A DNA stretch of 64,000 bases from assembly GCA_963767565.1 (NCBI GenBank), contig CAVYEG010000002.1, positions 136,664 through 200,663 of the forward strand, written 5' to 3'. Positions 28,649 to 36,972 of the stretch are shown in pieces. This stretch comes from Palsa-504 sp963767565 (lineage in GTDB: Bacteria; Actinomycetota; Actinomycetes; Streptosporangiales; Streptosporangiaceae). Position numbers and translations under genes: made by a program. The notes beneath the pieces are model-generated. The model did not search any database and had not been told where the DNA came from. It saw only the letters and a program-made list of their open reading frames with translations. Within the stretch, counting starts at the first letter, position 1. The number at the start of each line of letters is the position of its first letter.

Positions 28649-28807
28649 ACCCGCCGCCTGGTTAGGACGTACCCCGTCCGGACGGCCATCGAGACCGGCC
28701 TGGCCGGACGGCCGGTCCCGGTCGAGCAGGCCAGCCCGCGGCTGCGCCTGGGCCGTACGATGCTGACCCAGCTGGCCGAGCCCTTCACCTCGATGAGGAC
28801 GCGATGA
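28649..28807 (+). other. In-frame tail after the kinase stop, possible gene remnant
   Basis: Directly after the TGA of the kinase, the same frame stays open for 52 codons (VRTAIETGLAGRPVPVEQ ... LGRTMLTQLAEPF) and stops at 28805-28807, overlapping the ATG of the next membrane protein. It may be the C-terminal end of a lost gene or a read-through extension. It has no start codon of its own that I can support, and I do not recognise it. Confidence 0.25.
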
Positions 28808-29226
28808 CCACCATCCAGACCACCCGCCAGGCCGGCCAGAACCGGGATCGCGGCCTCATGTGGCTGCTCTACCTGGCTGACGCCGGGCTGCTCGTCGCCT
28901 CCGGGCTGATTCACTTGCACCTGTGGGACATCGCCTACCGGCACGTCAAGACGCTGGACGTGCTGTTCCTGGTGCAGGTGGTGCTGTGCCTGCTGGCCGC
29001 GGTGACGTTGCTGGTCACCCGGCACGTGCTGATCGTGGCGGGCGCGGCGGCGCTGATGGCCGGGACCATGGTCGGCTTCGTGCTGGCCCGGACGGTCGGC
29101 ATCTTCGGCTTCCGCCTCACGTTCTCCTCCGGGCTGGCCTACACGGTGCTGGTGGTCGAGGCGGCCGCCCTCGTCATGCTCGTCCTGACCGCCTGGCTGC
29201 AGCTGAGGCAGCGCGGCCTGAGGTAG
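28804..29226 (+). CDS. Four-helix membrane protein of unknown function
   Basis: 140 residues with four hydrophobic helices (about residues 20-40, 50-67, 72-95 and 108-130) and short polar ends. GLIHLHLWDIAYRHVKTLDVLFLVQ includes a His-rich first helix end. Positively charged residues at the start and end are typical of small actinobacterial integral membrane proteins near cupredoxin or lipoprotein genes. No known family motif. It starts with ATG overlapping the preceding open frame, and is followed by a weak hairpin with a T-run at 29258-29282. Confidence 0.65.
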   Translation: MTTIQTTRQAGQNRDRGLMWLLYLADAGLLVASGLIHLHLWDIAYRHVKTLDVLFLVQVVLCLLAAVTLLVTRHVLIVAGAAALMAGTMVGFVLARTVGIFGFRLTFSSGLAYTVLVVEAAALVMLVLTAWLQLRQRGLR

Positions 29227-29252
29227 ACCCCGGCCGGATCGGGGCGGGCCCC

Positions 29253-29285
29253 GGTTCGGACATCATTCGTCCATTTTTTTTCCCG
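29253..29285 (+). terminator. Weak hairpin followed by a long T-run
   Basis: GGAC and GTCC form a short stem around ATCATTC, followed by a run of T. Such a T-run is rare in this genome and lies 40 bases after the membrane protein stop, consistent with a factor-independent terminator. The stem is only 4-5 bp, so this is tentative. The remaining bases up to 29427 hold the promoter region of the next lipoprotein; no gene is seen there. Confidence 0.4.
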
Positions 29286-29427
29286 GAACTTAACTGAACT
29301 ATCTCGCGACGCACCGCGTACCTCTGTCGGGACACGCGGTGAGCGATCGGCACCAGCTGAACTCAACGGCCATTCGGTACGTGATTCCAAATGGGAGATC
29401 ACGAGCACGGAAAACGGGAGAATTCGA

Positions 29428-29988
29428 ATGCGAAAGATAGTAGGTGCCGCCGGCCTGGCGGCCCTGGCCATAGCCCTGTCGGCCTGCGCGAGCTCGAACA
29501 GCTCACCGGCTGCCAGCGGGTCCACCGCCCCCCCGGCCAGCACCGGGGCCGGCGCCGGTGCGAGCTCCGGCTCCTCGAGCGCGAGCACGGTGGGGAGCAC
29601 GACCATCAGCGGCACCCAGGTCCTGACCAGCGCCAGCGGCATGACGCTGTACTGGTTCGTGCCTGACACCCCGACCACCTCGAAGTGCACCGGCTCCTGC
29701 GCCACCTTCTGGCCGCCGGTGAAGGGCCCGGTGACCGCCGGATCCGGCATCAGCGGCACGCTCGGCACCATCACCAGGCCGGACGGCAGCACTCAGGCCA
29801 CCTATGACGGGCACCCGCTCTACACCTTCTCCGGGGACACCGCCGCCGGCCAGGCCAAGGGCAACGGTCTGAATGCATCCGGCGGGCTCTGGTACGAGAT
29901 GGAAGTCTCCGGGGCCACCCCGGCGGCAGTGCCTGCAGGCGGCGCCACCAGCACGGCCAGCAGCGGTGGCGGCGGTTACGGCTACTGA
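29428..29988 (+). CDS. Secreted-repeat lipoprotein (PF03640-like)
   Basis: 186 residues. The signal peptide ends in a lipobox LSAC, then there is a Ser/Ala/Gly/Pro linker. The core has the repeat family's signature: TLYWFVPDTP..SKCTGSCATFWPPVKG, then STQATYDGHPLYTFSGDT, with Gly-Leu-Trp-Tyr near the end. Two cysteines in CTGSC are probably a disulfide. It ends in a Gly-rich tail. Family members are surface lipoproteins of unknown function, sometimes linked to redox proteins. ATG 29428 has GGGAGA upstream. Confidence 0.85.
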   Translation: MRKIVGAAGLAALAIALSACASSNSSPAASGSTAPPASTGAGAGASSGSSSASTVGSTTISGTQVLTSASGMTLYWFVPDTPTTSKCTGSCATFWPPVKGPVTAGSGISGTLGTITRPDGSTQATYDGHPLYTFSGDTAAGQAKGNGLNASGGLWYEMEVSGATPAAVPAGGATSTASSGGGGYGY

Positions 29989-30028
29989 TTCGCGCTCCCC
30001 GACCCCGGCGCGCGATACCCCATGACGC

Positions 30029-30058
30029 GGCGGGGCCTGGCCGGCACCAGGCCCCGCC
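30029..30058. terminator. 12-bp stem-loop terminator
   Basis: GGCGGGGCCTGG (30029-30040) and CCAGGCCCCGCC (30047-30058) pair perfectly around a six-base loop, 40 bases after the lipoprotein stop. A strong GC hairpin without T-run is a usual actinomycete terminator. Confidence 0.7.
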
Positions 30059-30196
30059 GGCCCAGGCCCTGCCGTCCTGCTCTCGCGGGCGGATGCCCCG
30101 GCCGTTACCTCCCACGGGATGTGGTGCTCCTCGGCCCGGCGGGCCGGTAGCCTGCCCCCACGGAATCGGCGCTCCAGATGGGGGATAATCGCGCGA

Positions 30197-30949
30197 ATGA
30201 GTGAGGACAGGCCGGAGCCGACGCAGGCCATCGGCCAGGCGGCCCTCGCGGCCGGCTGGTCGCACCGGCATCGTGACGTATCCGGGGGCTGGCTGCGGCC
30301 GACCGTGTTCGGCGCGGTGGACGGGCTGGTGACCAACGCCTCGCTGATCGCCGGGTTGGGCGGCGGCGGGGTGTCCTCGCACACGGTGATCCTGACCGGC
30401 ACCGCCGCCCTGGTGGCCGGGGCGTTCTCGATGGGTACCGGCGAGTACATCTCGGTGACCAACCAGAACGAACTGGTACACGCCGAGGTAGCCACCGAAC
30501 GCACCATGCACGCCCGGTTCCCGGCCGCCGAGCAGGACGAACTGGCCGAGACGTTCCGCGGCTACGGGGCCGACGCCGAGACCGCGGCCCGGATGGCCGA
30601 GGCGGTGTCACGGGACCCGGACACCGCGCTGCGCGTGCACACCCGCGAGGAACTGGGCGTCGATCCGTTCGAGCTGCCCTCGGCCATCGTCGCGGGCCTG
30701 TCGTCCCTGGTGGCCTTCTCGGCCGGCGCGCTCATCCCGCTGCTGCCGTACCTGTTCGGCCTGTCCGTACTGGCCGCCGCCCTGGGCATCACCGGCGTGG
30801 CGCTGCTGATCGGCGGCATGGTGGTAGGCCGGCTCACCGGTCGCCCGCTGGTCCGCTCCGGCCTGCGCCAGCTGGCCCTGGGAGCCGTCGCCGTCGCCGT
30901 GACCTACGCCGTCGGCAGCCTCATCGGCAGCGGTCACGTAGCCAGGTAA
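30197..30949 (+). CDS. VIT1/CCC1-family iron/manganese transporter
   Basis: 250 residues. Starts at ATG 30197; the frame is open upstream but has no family similarity. Membrane helices are interrupted by a cytoplasmic metal-binding helix pair. Family motifs include FGAVDGLVTNASLIAGLGGGG, FSMGTGEYISVTNQNELVHAE, and AIVAGLSSLVAFSAGALIPLLPYLF. VIT1/CCC1 proteins export iron or manganese from the cytosol. The middle (residues ~95-145: EQDELAETFRGYGADAETA) is the conserved insert found in bacterial members. It stands alone between two terminator-flanked regions. Confidence 0.88.
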   Translation: MSEDRPEPTQAIGQAALAAGWSHRHRDVSGGWLRPTVFGAVDGLVTNASLIAGLGGGGVSSHTVILTGTAALVAGAFSMGTGEYISVTNQNELVHAEVATERTMHARFPAAEQDELAETFRGYGADAETAARMAEAVSRDPDTALRVHTREELGVDPFELPSAIVAGLSSLVAFSAGALIPLLPYLFGLSVLAAALGITGVALLIGGMVVGRLTGRPLVRSGLRQLALGAVAVAVTYAVGSLIGSGHVAR

Positions 30950-31339
30950 CTCGCCCGGCGGGTCGGCCATGGCTCTTAGGACATGAAACCCGGGTTCCAG
31001 CACCCGATGTAGTCTGCCTGCGAAGTGCCGCGGGTTCATGTACGGCGTCATGATGGCTGGCCGTAAAGATCCGTCCAGGGTAGCTGCGCAGGAGAATCTT
31101 GTCCCTGCTTGCGTTGCGCTGCGGCTGGCAGTCATCAGTGAAGCCGGTCGCGCTGAACGAGGCCGAATGCGGTGTCGGTGGCGTACGTGCCCAGCGAGCC
31201 GATGAGTGGAGGTCGCGGAGGATGCTGGGGCCTGCGCAGCTCGGCCAGGCGAGCCGGGCATGTCGGCAGGAGGCCCGCCGCTCGTCCGTGCCCAGGACTG
31301 GGATCGACTGAATGGCGACGGTTCGTCCGGGAGAACAGT
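30950..31339. other. Non-coding stretch, 390 bases
   Basis: No gene supported. There are a few dyads, such as ATGAAACCCGGGTTCC near 30982. On the minus strand about 31140-31210 reads IGSLGTYATDTAFGLVQRD followed by a stop, which may be the end of a lost gene; I cannot identify it. Confidence 0.4.
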
Positions 31340-31976
31340 TCAGGCCGTCGCGGTCACGGCGTTGATGATGACCGCGTACACCCCGTGCCAGGCGACCGAA
31401 CCGAACCCGGCCGCCTCGACCAGCCTGCCCGCGCGCCGCTTGGTGCGCGCCTTCCCCGACCGACTGAGGATCAGCGTCGGAACGAGCCAGGACGAGAACT
31501 GATCAACCAGGACCAGGTGACCGCCGGGCACCAGGACCCGGTGGCACTCCCTGAGCCCGGCCAGCTGGTCGGACCAGTGGTCGAAGGAGGTCGCGCTCAC
31601 CACCAGGTCGAAGGAGCCGTCCCGGTAGGGCAGCTGCTCAGCCACGCTAGCCGAGAACTTCAGCCGCTCATCGCCCGCCGGAGCGCCCGCGCGCGCCCGC
31701 AGCGCCCGGAGCAACCGAAGCCGCCGCCACCTTGATCATGCCCGGGGCCGGGTCGACGCCGGCCAGCTCGGCCGCCTCGGGGCAGCGGCTGGCCAGCAGC
31801 CGCAGCAGGTAGCCGGTCCCGCAGCCGACGTCAAGGATCCGCGCAGGCGGCAGCGCGACGGCCAGCGCCACCTCGACGGTCCGGGCAGCGATCTCGTGGT
31901 GGAGCCGCCCGAGCCATCCCTGCTCGTATCCTGCGGAGCGTTCGTCGAACGCGTCCACATCCCGGTACCTAGACAC
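31340..31976 (-). pseudogene. Class I SAM-dependent methyltransferase, frameshifted
   Basis: The N-terminal part (ATG 31976) has the SAM-binding motif RILDVGCGTGYLLRLL and ends near GVDPAPGMIKVA. The C-terminal part, in another frame, continues with LKFSASVAEQLPYRDGSFDLVV and GGHLVLVDQFSSW. Joined, these make a normal UbiE-like methyltransferase of about 211 residues. The total length is one base over a multiple of three, so one extra base lies near 31690-31720 in a GC run. The likely product is broken unless the extra base is a sequence error. The substrate is unknown. Confidence 0.75.
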
Positions 31977-32024
31977 GACGCTCAGTCTGCCAGGCGCCCC
32001 GCGACTGACGGTGAATCCTCAAGG

Positions 32025-32064
32025 TAGGCAATCGCGCGCCCAATCTAGGCAATCGCGCGCCCAA
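32025..32064. repeat. 19-bp direct repeat between divergent genes
   Basis: TAGGCAATCGCGCGCCCAA occurs at 32025-32043 and again at 32046-32064, two bases apart (21-bp period, two helical turns). It lies between the divergent methyltransferase and DUF4242 genes and could be a regulator site. Confidence 0.6.
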
Positions 32065-32147
32065 AGCCAGGCATTTTCCCCGATTCGGCAGCTCAGGCGC
32101 TCGCCTACGGTCAAGGCTAAGGAAAACGACCGGAATGGAGCCCGCTA

Positions 32148-32399
32148 ATGCCGCTTTTCATGGATGTTCACGAGATCTCCGGTGGCGTGACGATGGAGGA
32201 CGTCGCCAAAGCCCACCTGGCCGACCTGCAGACGCAGGGGGCGCACGACGTCAACTACCTCAGGTACTGGGTTGACGAGGGCAGCGGGCGGGTGTTCTGC
32301 CTGGTCGAGGCGCCCTCCGCGCAGGCCGCCGCCGATGTCCACGCCGAGGCCCACGGCCTGGTCGCCGACCAGATCTACCCGGTCCAGGAAGGGTCCTAG
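32148..32399 (+). CDS. DUF4242 small protein (SCO4226-like)
   Basis: 83 residues starting at ATG 32148. MPLFMDVHEISGGVTMEDVA with the later motif NYLRYWVDEGSGRVFCLVEAP and the C-terminal AAADVHAEAHGLVADQIYPV match the DUF4242 fold, whose Streptomyces member is a reported nickel-binding ferredoxin-like-fold protein. The His-rich and Cys-containing segments agree with that, but metal binding is inferred. GGAG lies about ten bases upstream of the start. It is preceded by the 19-bp direct repeats. Confidence 0.82.
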   Translation: MPLFMDVHEISGGVTMEDVAKAHLADLQTQGAHDVNYLRYWVDEGSGRVFCLVEAPSAQAAADVHAEAHGLVADQIYPVQEGS

Positions 32400-32549
32400 G
32401 CCAGGCTGAGGGCACGACCGGAGCAGCCCGGCCCTGAGCGGCAACTGCTCGAACACCGGGTACCTCCCCAACGGTCCCGCTCCGGTGTGCGGCGGCGGCG
32501 AGGGGTTCTATATCACCGGCGAGTTCTTCGTCGGGCCGCTCATCGCCCT

Positions 32550-32636
32550 GACCGGCTGGCCCAGCTGCGCGATGCGGGCGCGATCACCGAGGCCGGGTTC
32601 GAGCGGGAGAAGGCCAAGCTGCTCGACCAGATCTAG
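32550..32636 (+). pseudogene. SHOCT-domain remnant
   Basis: The frame reads DRLAQLRDAGAITEAGFEREKAKLLDQI and then stops, a typical short C-terminal SHOCT domain. No matching N-terminal protein exists upstream. The rest of the local frame carries only unrelated sequence, so this is the broken end of a lost gene. Confidence 0.6.
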
Positions 32637-32695
32637 AGCCGCGCCCGAAGACGTTCGCCCAGCCAATCCGGCCCGCATCCACGCCAGCTCGGCAC

Positions 32696-32807
32696 GTGCC
32701 CTCGCGGGACCGGCTTGATGCGCATCTGAGCCGGATACAACCGGCCTATATGCACATTGATCCGGTTGTCCAGCTGGCTTCACGGCTGGAATTCCGGGGC
32801 GAACGTT
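32696..32807. repeat. Dispersed palindromic repeat, copy A
   Basis: About 112 bp. The same sequence, with moderate divergence, appears reverse-complemented at 57512-57620. Each copy contains an imperfect inverted repeat (ACCGGCTTGATGCGCAT at 32709-32725 and ATGCACATTGATCCGGT at 32750-32766, 13 of 17 pairs) around a core with GCCGG and CCGGC. No reading frame crosses it. It lies inside gene debris in both places. Confidence 0.75.
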
Positions 32808-32875
32808 GCGGCTGGGGCGCTAAATCACCCCAGGGACCCTTGTTCGGCCACTGGAATTAGGACACCATTGCACGG

Positions 32876-33250
32876 CCCGGCGGGGCCTGGCACCACCTGG
32901 CCGACGGCGCGCCGCGGGATGAGATCGCGGCCGCGGCCGCGCTGCTCGACGCCGCCCAGGACCTGACACGGCCCGGCGACCGGGCCGCCTACGACACGCT
33001 GCGCGCGGCGGTCGCGGAGTTCGACGGCGGCGACGGCCTGCCGCAGGCGCTGGTCCACCCCCGCTTCGTGCTGGCCAACGCGATCGCCTCACCCGAGGAC
33101 CGGCTGGTCATGGTCGACTGGCCCGGTGCCGGGACCGGGCCACGGCGGTGGCCGCTCGCCTTCCTGCTGTACACCGCGGGTGCCCGCCGCGCCGAGCCGG
33201 TCCGTTCCGTGGTCAATGGCTACCGGGCCGCCTGGTGGGCCGGGCAGCGC
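32876..33250 (+). pseudogene. Phosphotransferase-family remnant (C-terminal half)
   Basis: In frame from 32876 the DNA reads GGAWHHLADGAPRDEIAAAA, then LPQALVHPRFVLANAIASPEDRLVMVDW and GPRRWPLAFLLYTAGARR. This is the C-terminal part of an APH-like kinase, though the catalytic region reads VHPRFVLANAIA rather than the usual HGDxxxxN. The N-terminal half and start are missing, and the frame passes at about 33250 into antisense of the CGNR gene, where a deletion must have joined them. Confidence 0.7.
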
Positions 33251-33726
33251 CCCGCATCAGCCGCGGCGGACTCGTCATGGAACGCCTGCCCGCACCCGGG
33301 GGCCGGGCAGGACTTGAGGCGCAGCCAGGTGCCGGCCGCCGCCGAGTCGGCGATGGCCACGGCGAACGCCGCCACGATGCCCGGATAGCTGGACCGGGCC
33401 GCGCTGGCCAGCCGGACCGTGCTATCCGGATCGACGATGACCACCAGGCGGCCTTCGGCCAGGGCCTTGGTCAGCCGGGCTGTGGCCTCGGCGTCCTCGC
33501 GGCCGCCAGCGTGGGCCGCGAGGACATCCCGGACCGACTCGCGCAGCCGGAGCAGGGCGGCATGTTCGGAGTTGCTCAGGCCGCCCTCGGCGGCCAGCAG
33601 GCCGGCGGTCCGCAGCCACGCGGCGGCCTCCTCCCGGATGCTCAGCAGGTCGGTTTCCGGGTCAGCGCTCAGCGTGTTGGCCAGCGACTGCACCAGGTGC
33701 AGCAGGCCGGGGGCAGGATCGGGCAT
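33220..33726 (-). pseudogene. CGNR/ABATE-family zinc-finger protein, C-terminally truncated
   Basis: About 168 residues from ATG 33726 (an in-frame GTG at 33729 is an alternative). It begins with an ABATE-like region (LHLVQSLANTLSADPE, WLRTAGLL, LLRLRESVRDVLAAH). It ends with the first half of the CGNR zinc finger: LRLKSCPAPGCGQAFHDES. The normal continuation (WCS..CGNRAK..) is missing; the last ~15 residues are from the kinase remnant on the opposite strand. These proteins are usually DNA-binding transcriptional regulators; without the finger this one is probably inactive. Confidence 0.7.
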
Positions 33727-33825
33727 CACAGAATGCTAGCGAGTCCTGGCGCAGAGAAGTCCTCCTCGAAGGTCACGTCACCGGTCACCCCGACCTGGTA
33801 GGCCGCCCATGGCAAAATCGGACAG

Positions 33826-36800
33826 GTGCAGATCGGGATCCTTGGATCATTCGAGGTTCGCACGGACGACGGCGTCCTGGCCGACGTGCCGGGCGCCCGG
33901 CTGCGCGCGCTGCTGATCGCCCTGGCGCTCGAACCATCCCGCGCCGTCCCGAAGGCGACGCTCGTCGACTGGATCTGGGGCGAGCACCCGCCCTCCGACG
34001 CGGTGAATGCCTTGCAGCGCCTGGTTTCCCGGCTGCGGAAGGCGCTGCCGGAAGGGTCGGTCGAGGGGCAAGCCGACGGCTACCTGTTGCGGGTCGAACC
34101 CGACGCGGTCGATGCGGTGCGGTTCGAACGCCTCGTCGGCCAGGCCCGCCATGACGAGGACCCGCGGCGGGTGCGGCTGCTGCGCGAGGCCGTCGCCTTG
34201 TGGCGTGGCGCGGCCATGCAGGGCGTCGGCTTGCCGGATAGTGAGGCGTTCGACGCGGCGGTCACCCGGCTCGAGGGGCTGCGCCTGACGGCCATGGAGG
34301 ACCGGTTCGATGCCGAGGTCAGCCTCGGCCACGGCGCGGAGCTGGTCACGGAGCTGACCGACTTGGTGGCCGCGCATCCGGTGCGGGAACGGCTGGTCGC
34401 TGCGCTGATGCGGGCCCTGGTCGCGTCCGGTCGCGACGCCGAGGCGCTGCTGGTGTACCAGCGCACGCGAGAAGCCCTGGCCGGCGCGCTGGGCGTCGAC
34501 CCCTCACCGGAGCTGTCCGCATTGCACGTCGCGCTGCTGCGGGGCGAGCTGGGACGGCGGAAGGAGGACCGGAAGACCAACGTGCGTGCCGAGCTGACCA
34601 GCTTCGTCGGCCGGGACGCTGACGTCGCGGCGGTCGGCGAGCTCATCGCCGAACACCGGCTCACCACCTTGATCGGGCCGGGCGGCTCAGGCAAGACCAG
34701 GCTGGCCACGGAGACCGCGCGCACGCTGCTCGGCGACCTGCCGGACGGGGCCTGGCTGGTGGAACTGGCGTCAATCGGCGCGGACGGTGACGTAGCGCAA
34801 TCGACGCTCGCCGCGCTCGGGCTCCGGGATGCGCTGCTCGGGGGCACGCCGAACGCGGAACCGGTGGACCGGCTCATCGCCTCGATCCGCGAGCGCGACA
34901 TGCTCCTGATCCTGGACAACTGCGAGCACGTCGTCGAGTCGGCGGCGGCGTTCGCCCACCGGGTACTGGGGGAGTGCCAGCGGTTGCGGATTCTCGCGAC
35001 GAGCAGGGAACCGCTCGGCATCACCGGTGAGGCGCTGTGGCGGGTCGTGCCGTTGGCGCTGCCCGCGGCGGACGCCGGCCCGGGCGAGATCGAGTCCTCC
35101 CAGGCCGTTCAGCTGCTGCAGGACCGGGCCGGCGCGGTGCGCAAGGACCTGGCCGCCCGGTGCCAACTAGATGGCCGCACGCTGTCGAACCTGGCGCGCG
35201 TCTGCCGGGCGCTCGACGGGATACCGCTGGCCATCGAACTCGCCGCGGCCAGGTTGCGCACCATGTCCCTCGACCAGCTGGCCAACCGTCTTGACGACCG
35301 GTTCCGCCTGCTGACCGGCGGCAGCCGTACCGCGCTGCCGCACCACCGGACGTTGCGCGCGGTAGTCGACTGGAGCTGGGAGCTGCTCACCGACGCGGAA
35401 CGGATGGTCCTGCGCAGGCTCGCGGTGTTCTCCGGCGGGGCGAGCCTGGAAGCGGCCGAGCAGGTCTGCGGCGGCGGTCCGGTCGAGCCGGGGGAAGTGC
35501 TCGAATTGCTGACCGCGCTGACCGAGAAATCGCTGCTGCTGCTCACTGAGGGCGACAGCGCACCGCGCTACCGGATGCTCGGCACGATCCAGGAATACGC
35601 CCGGGACCGGCTCGCGGAGACGGGGGAATCGGATCTGGCGCGCCTTGCGCATCTCGCCTACTTCACCGAACTCACCGAGACCGCGGACCCGCACCTGCGC
35701 CGCGCCGAGCAGCTGGAGTGGCTGGCCGCGCTCGAGGCCGAGCACGACAACATCGGTTCCGCCATGCGCGGTGCGATCGCGGCCGGTGAGGCGTACGGGG
35801 CGATGCGGCTCGCGGCGGGCGCCGGCTGGTATTGGTGGCTCGGCGGGCACAAGGCTGAGGGCATGGAGCTGACCACCGCGGCCGCCAGCGCGCCCGGCGA
35901 GGTGAGCGACGAGATCCGGGCCACGGTGTACGCGCTGGTCGTGATGTTCATGACCGACGGTCCGGCTGACCAGTATCAGGCGGTGGAGTGGATCCACCAG
36001 GCCTACCGGTTCAACCAGCGCGGTCACCCCGGCCACCCGGCGCTGGCGTTCGTCGCCCCGCTGGAACGCATGTTGCAGGCGCCGCAGGCGTTCCTGCCCG
36101 CGTGGGAACCGCTGCTCACCGACGGCGACCCGTGGGTACGCGCGCTGGCCCGGCTGCAGCTCGGCAAGATGCGGATCATGCTCGGCCAGGGCGGGCGGGA
36201 TGCGGACGCGTACCTCGAGCTGGCGCTGGCCGAGTTCCGGGCGCTCGGCGAGCGGTGGGGGATCCAGTTCGCGCTGCGGGAGCTGGCGGATCGAATCGCC
36301 ACGCGCGGCGAGTTCGCCGCTGCGGGCGAGCACTACGCACAGGCGATTGCGGTGGTCACCGAGATCGGTGTCAGCGAAGATGTGGTCCAGATGTGGTCGC
36401 GGCGGGCTCAGCTGTACTGGCTGCTGGGTGAGGCGGAGTCGAGCAGGGCGGCCATGGCCGAGGCCCAGCGCTACGCGGACCGGATCGCGTGGCCGTATGC
36501 GCTGGCCGAGCTGGCCCTGGCCAAGGCGGAACTGGCTCGCTGGAGCGGCGACACCGAACAGGCCTACCGGCAACTCGACGTCGCGACCGCCATGCTGGAC
36601 CCGGAGCGAGCCAACATCCGGGCGGTCACGCACGACCTGCTCGGTTACCTCGCCGGCCGCCTCGACGAGGCCCGCGAGCACCGCGTCCTGGCCGTCCGAG
36701 CCGCGTCGGAGGCGGGGCATGCGCCCCTGATCGCGCGGGTCCTGGTCGGGGTGGCGGACCTGGCGCTGCGTGGCGAACGGCCCGAGCAGGCCGCGCGGCT

Positions 36801-36972
36801 GCTCGCGGCGAGTGCGAGCGTGCGCGGACTGCCGGACCGGTCGCAGCCGGACGTGGCCCGGATCGAGCAGGCCGCGCGGCGTTGCCTCGGTGACGCGCGG
36901 TTCACCGAGGCAACGCAGGAGGGGGCGCAGGCGAGCTGGCCCGAGCTGGCCGAAGCTACGCTCGCCTGCTGA
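33826..36972 (+). CDS. AfsR/SARP-family regulator: OmpR-type DNA-binding, BTAD, NB-ARC and TPR-like domains
   Basis: 1048 residues. The N-terminal winged helix (LGSFEVRTDDGVLADV, then LVDWIWGEHPPSDAVNALQRL) is the SARP DNA-binding domain; the BTAD domain covers ~95-245. The NB-ARC ATPase starts ~265 with Walker A IGPGGSGKTRLA, Walker B LLILDNCEH, the RILATSREPL sensor and the GIPLAIELAAARL motif. Helical repeats run from ~610 to the end (KAELARWSGDTEQAYRQL, GHAPLIARVLVGVA). Such proteins activate antibiotic or export genes by binding direct heptamer repeats just upstream of -10 boxes. GTG 33826 is the start. The gene is convergent with drrAB, overlapping the drrB end by 17 bases. The predicted binding sites are listed separately. 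Confidence 0.9.
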   Translation: MQIGILGSFEVRTDDGVLADVPGARLRALLIALALEPSRAVPKATLVDWIWGEHPPSDAVNALQRLVSRLRKALPEGSVEGQADGYLLRVEPDAVDAVRFERLVGQARHDEDPRRVRLLREAVALWRGAAMQGVGLPDSEAFDAAVTRLEGLRLTAMEDRFDAEVSLGHGAELVTELTDLVAAHPVRERLVAALMRALVASGRDAEALLVYQRTREALAGALGVDPSPELSALHVALLRGELGRRKEDRKTNVRAELTSFVGRDADVAAVGELIAEHRLTTLIGPGGSGKTRLATETARTLLGDLPDGAWLVELASIGADGDVAQSTLAALGLRDALLGGTPNAEPVDRLIASIRERDMLLILDNCEHVVESAAAFAHRVLGECQRLRILATSREPLGITGEALWRVVPLALPAADAGPGEIESSQAVQLLQDRAGAVRKDLAARCQLDGRTLSNLARVCRALDGIPLAIELAAARLRTMSLDQLANRLDDRFRLLTGGSRTALPHHRTLRAVVDWSWELLTDAERMVLRRLAVFSGGASLEAAEQVCGGGPVEPGEVLELLTALTEKSLLLLTEGDSAPRYRMLGTIQEYARDRLAETGESDLARLAHLAYFTELTETADPHLRRAEQLEWLAALEAEHDNIGSAMRGAIAAGEAYGAMRLAAGAGWYWWLGGHKAEGMELTTAAASAPGEVSDEIRATVYALVVMFMTDGPADQYQAVEWIHQAYRFNQRGHPGHPALAFVAPLERMLQAPQAFLPAWEPLLTDGDPWVRALARLQLGKMRIMLGQGGRDADAYLELALAEFRALGERWGIQFALRELADRIATRGEFAAAGEHYAQAIAVVTEIGVSEDVVQMWSRRAQLYWLLGEAESSRAAMAEAQRYADRIAWPYALAELALAKAELARWSGDTEQAYRQLDVATAMLDPERANIRAVTHDLLGYLAGRLDEAREHRVLAVRAASEAGHAPLIARVLVGVADLALRGERPEQAARLLAASASVRGLPDRSQPDVARIEQAARRCLGDARFTEATQEGAQASWPELAEATLAC

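Noticed and set aside
29503..30507. Minus-strand frame over the lipoprotein and VIT1 gene.
   Set aside because: Antisense shadow without motifs; a terminator stem-loop lies in its middle.
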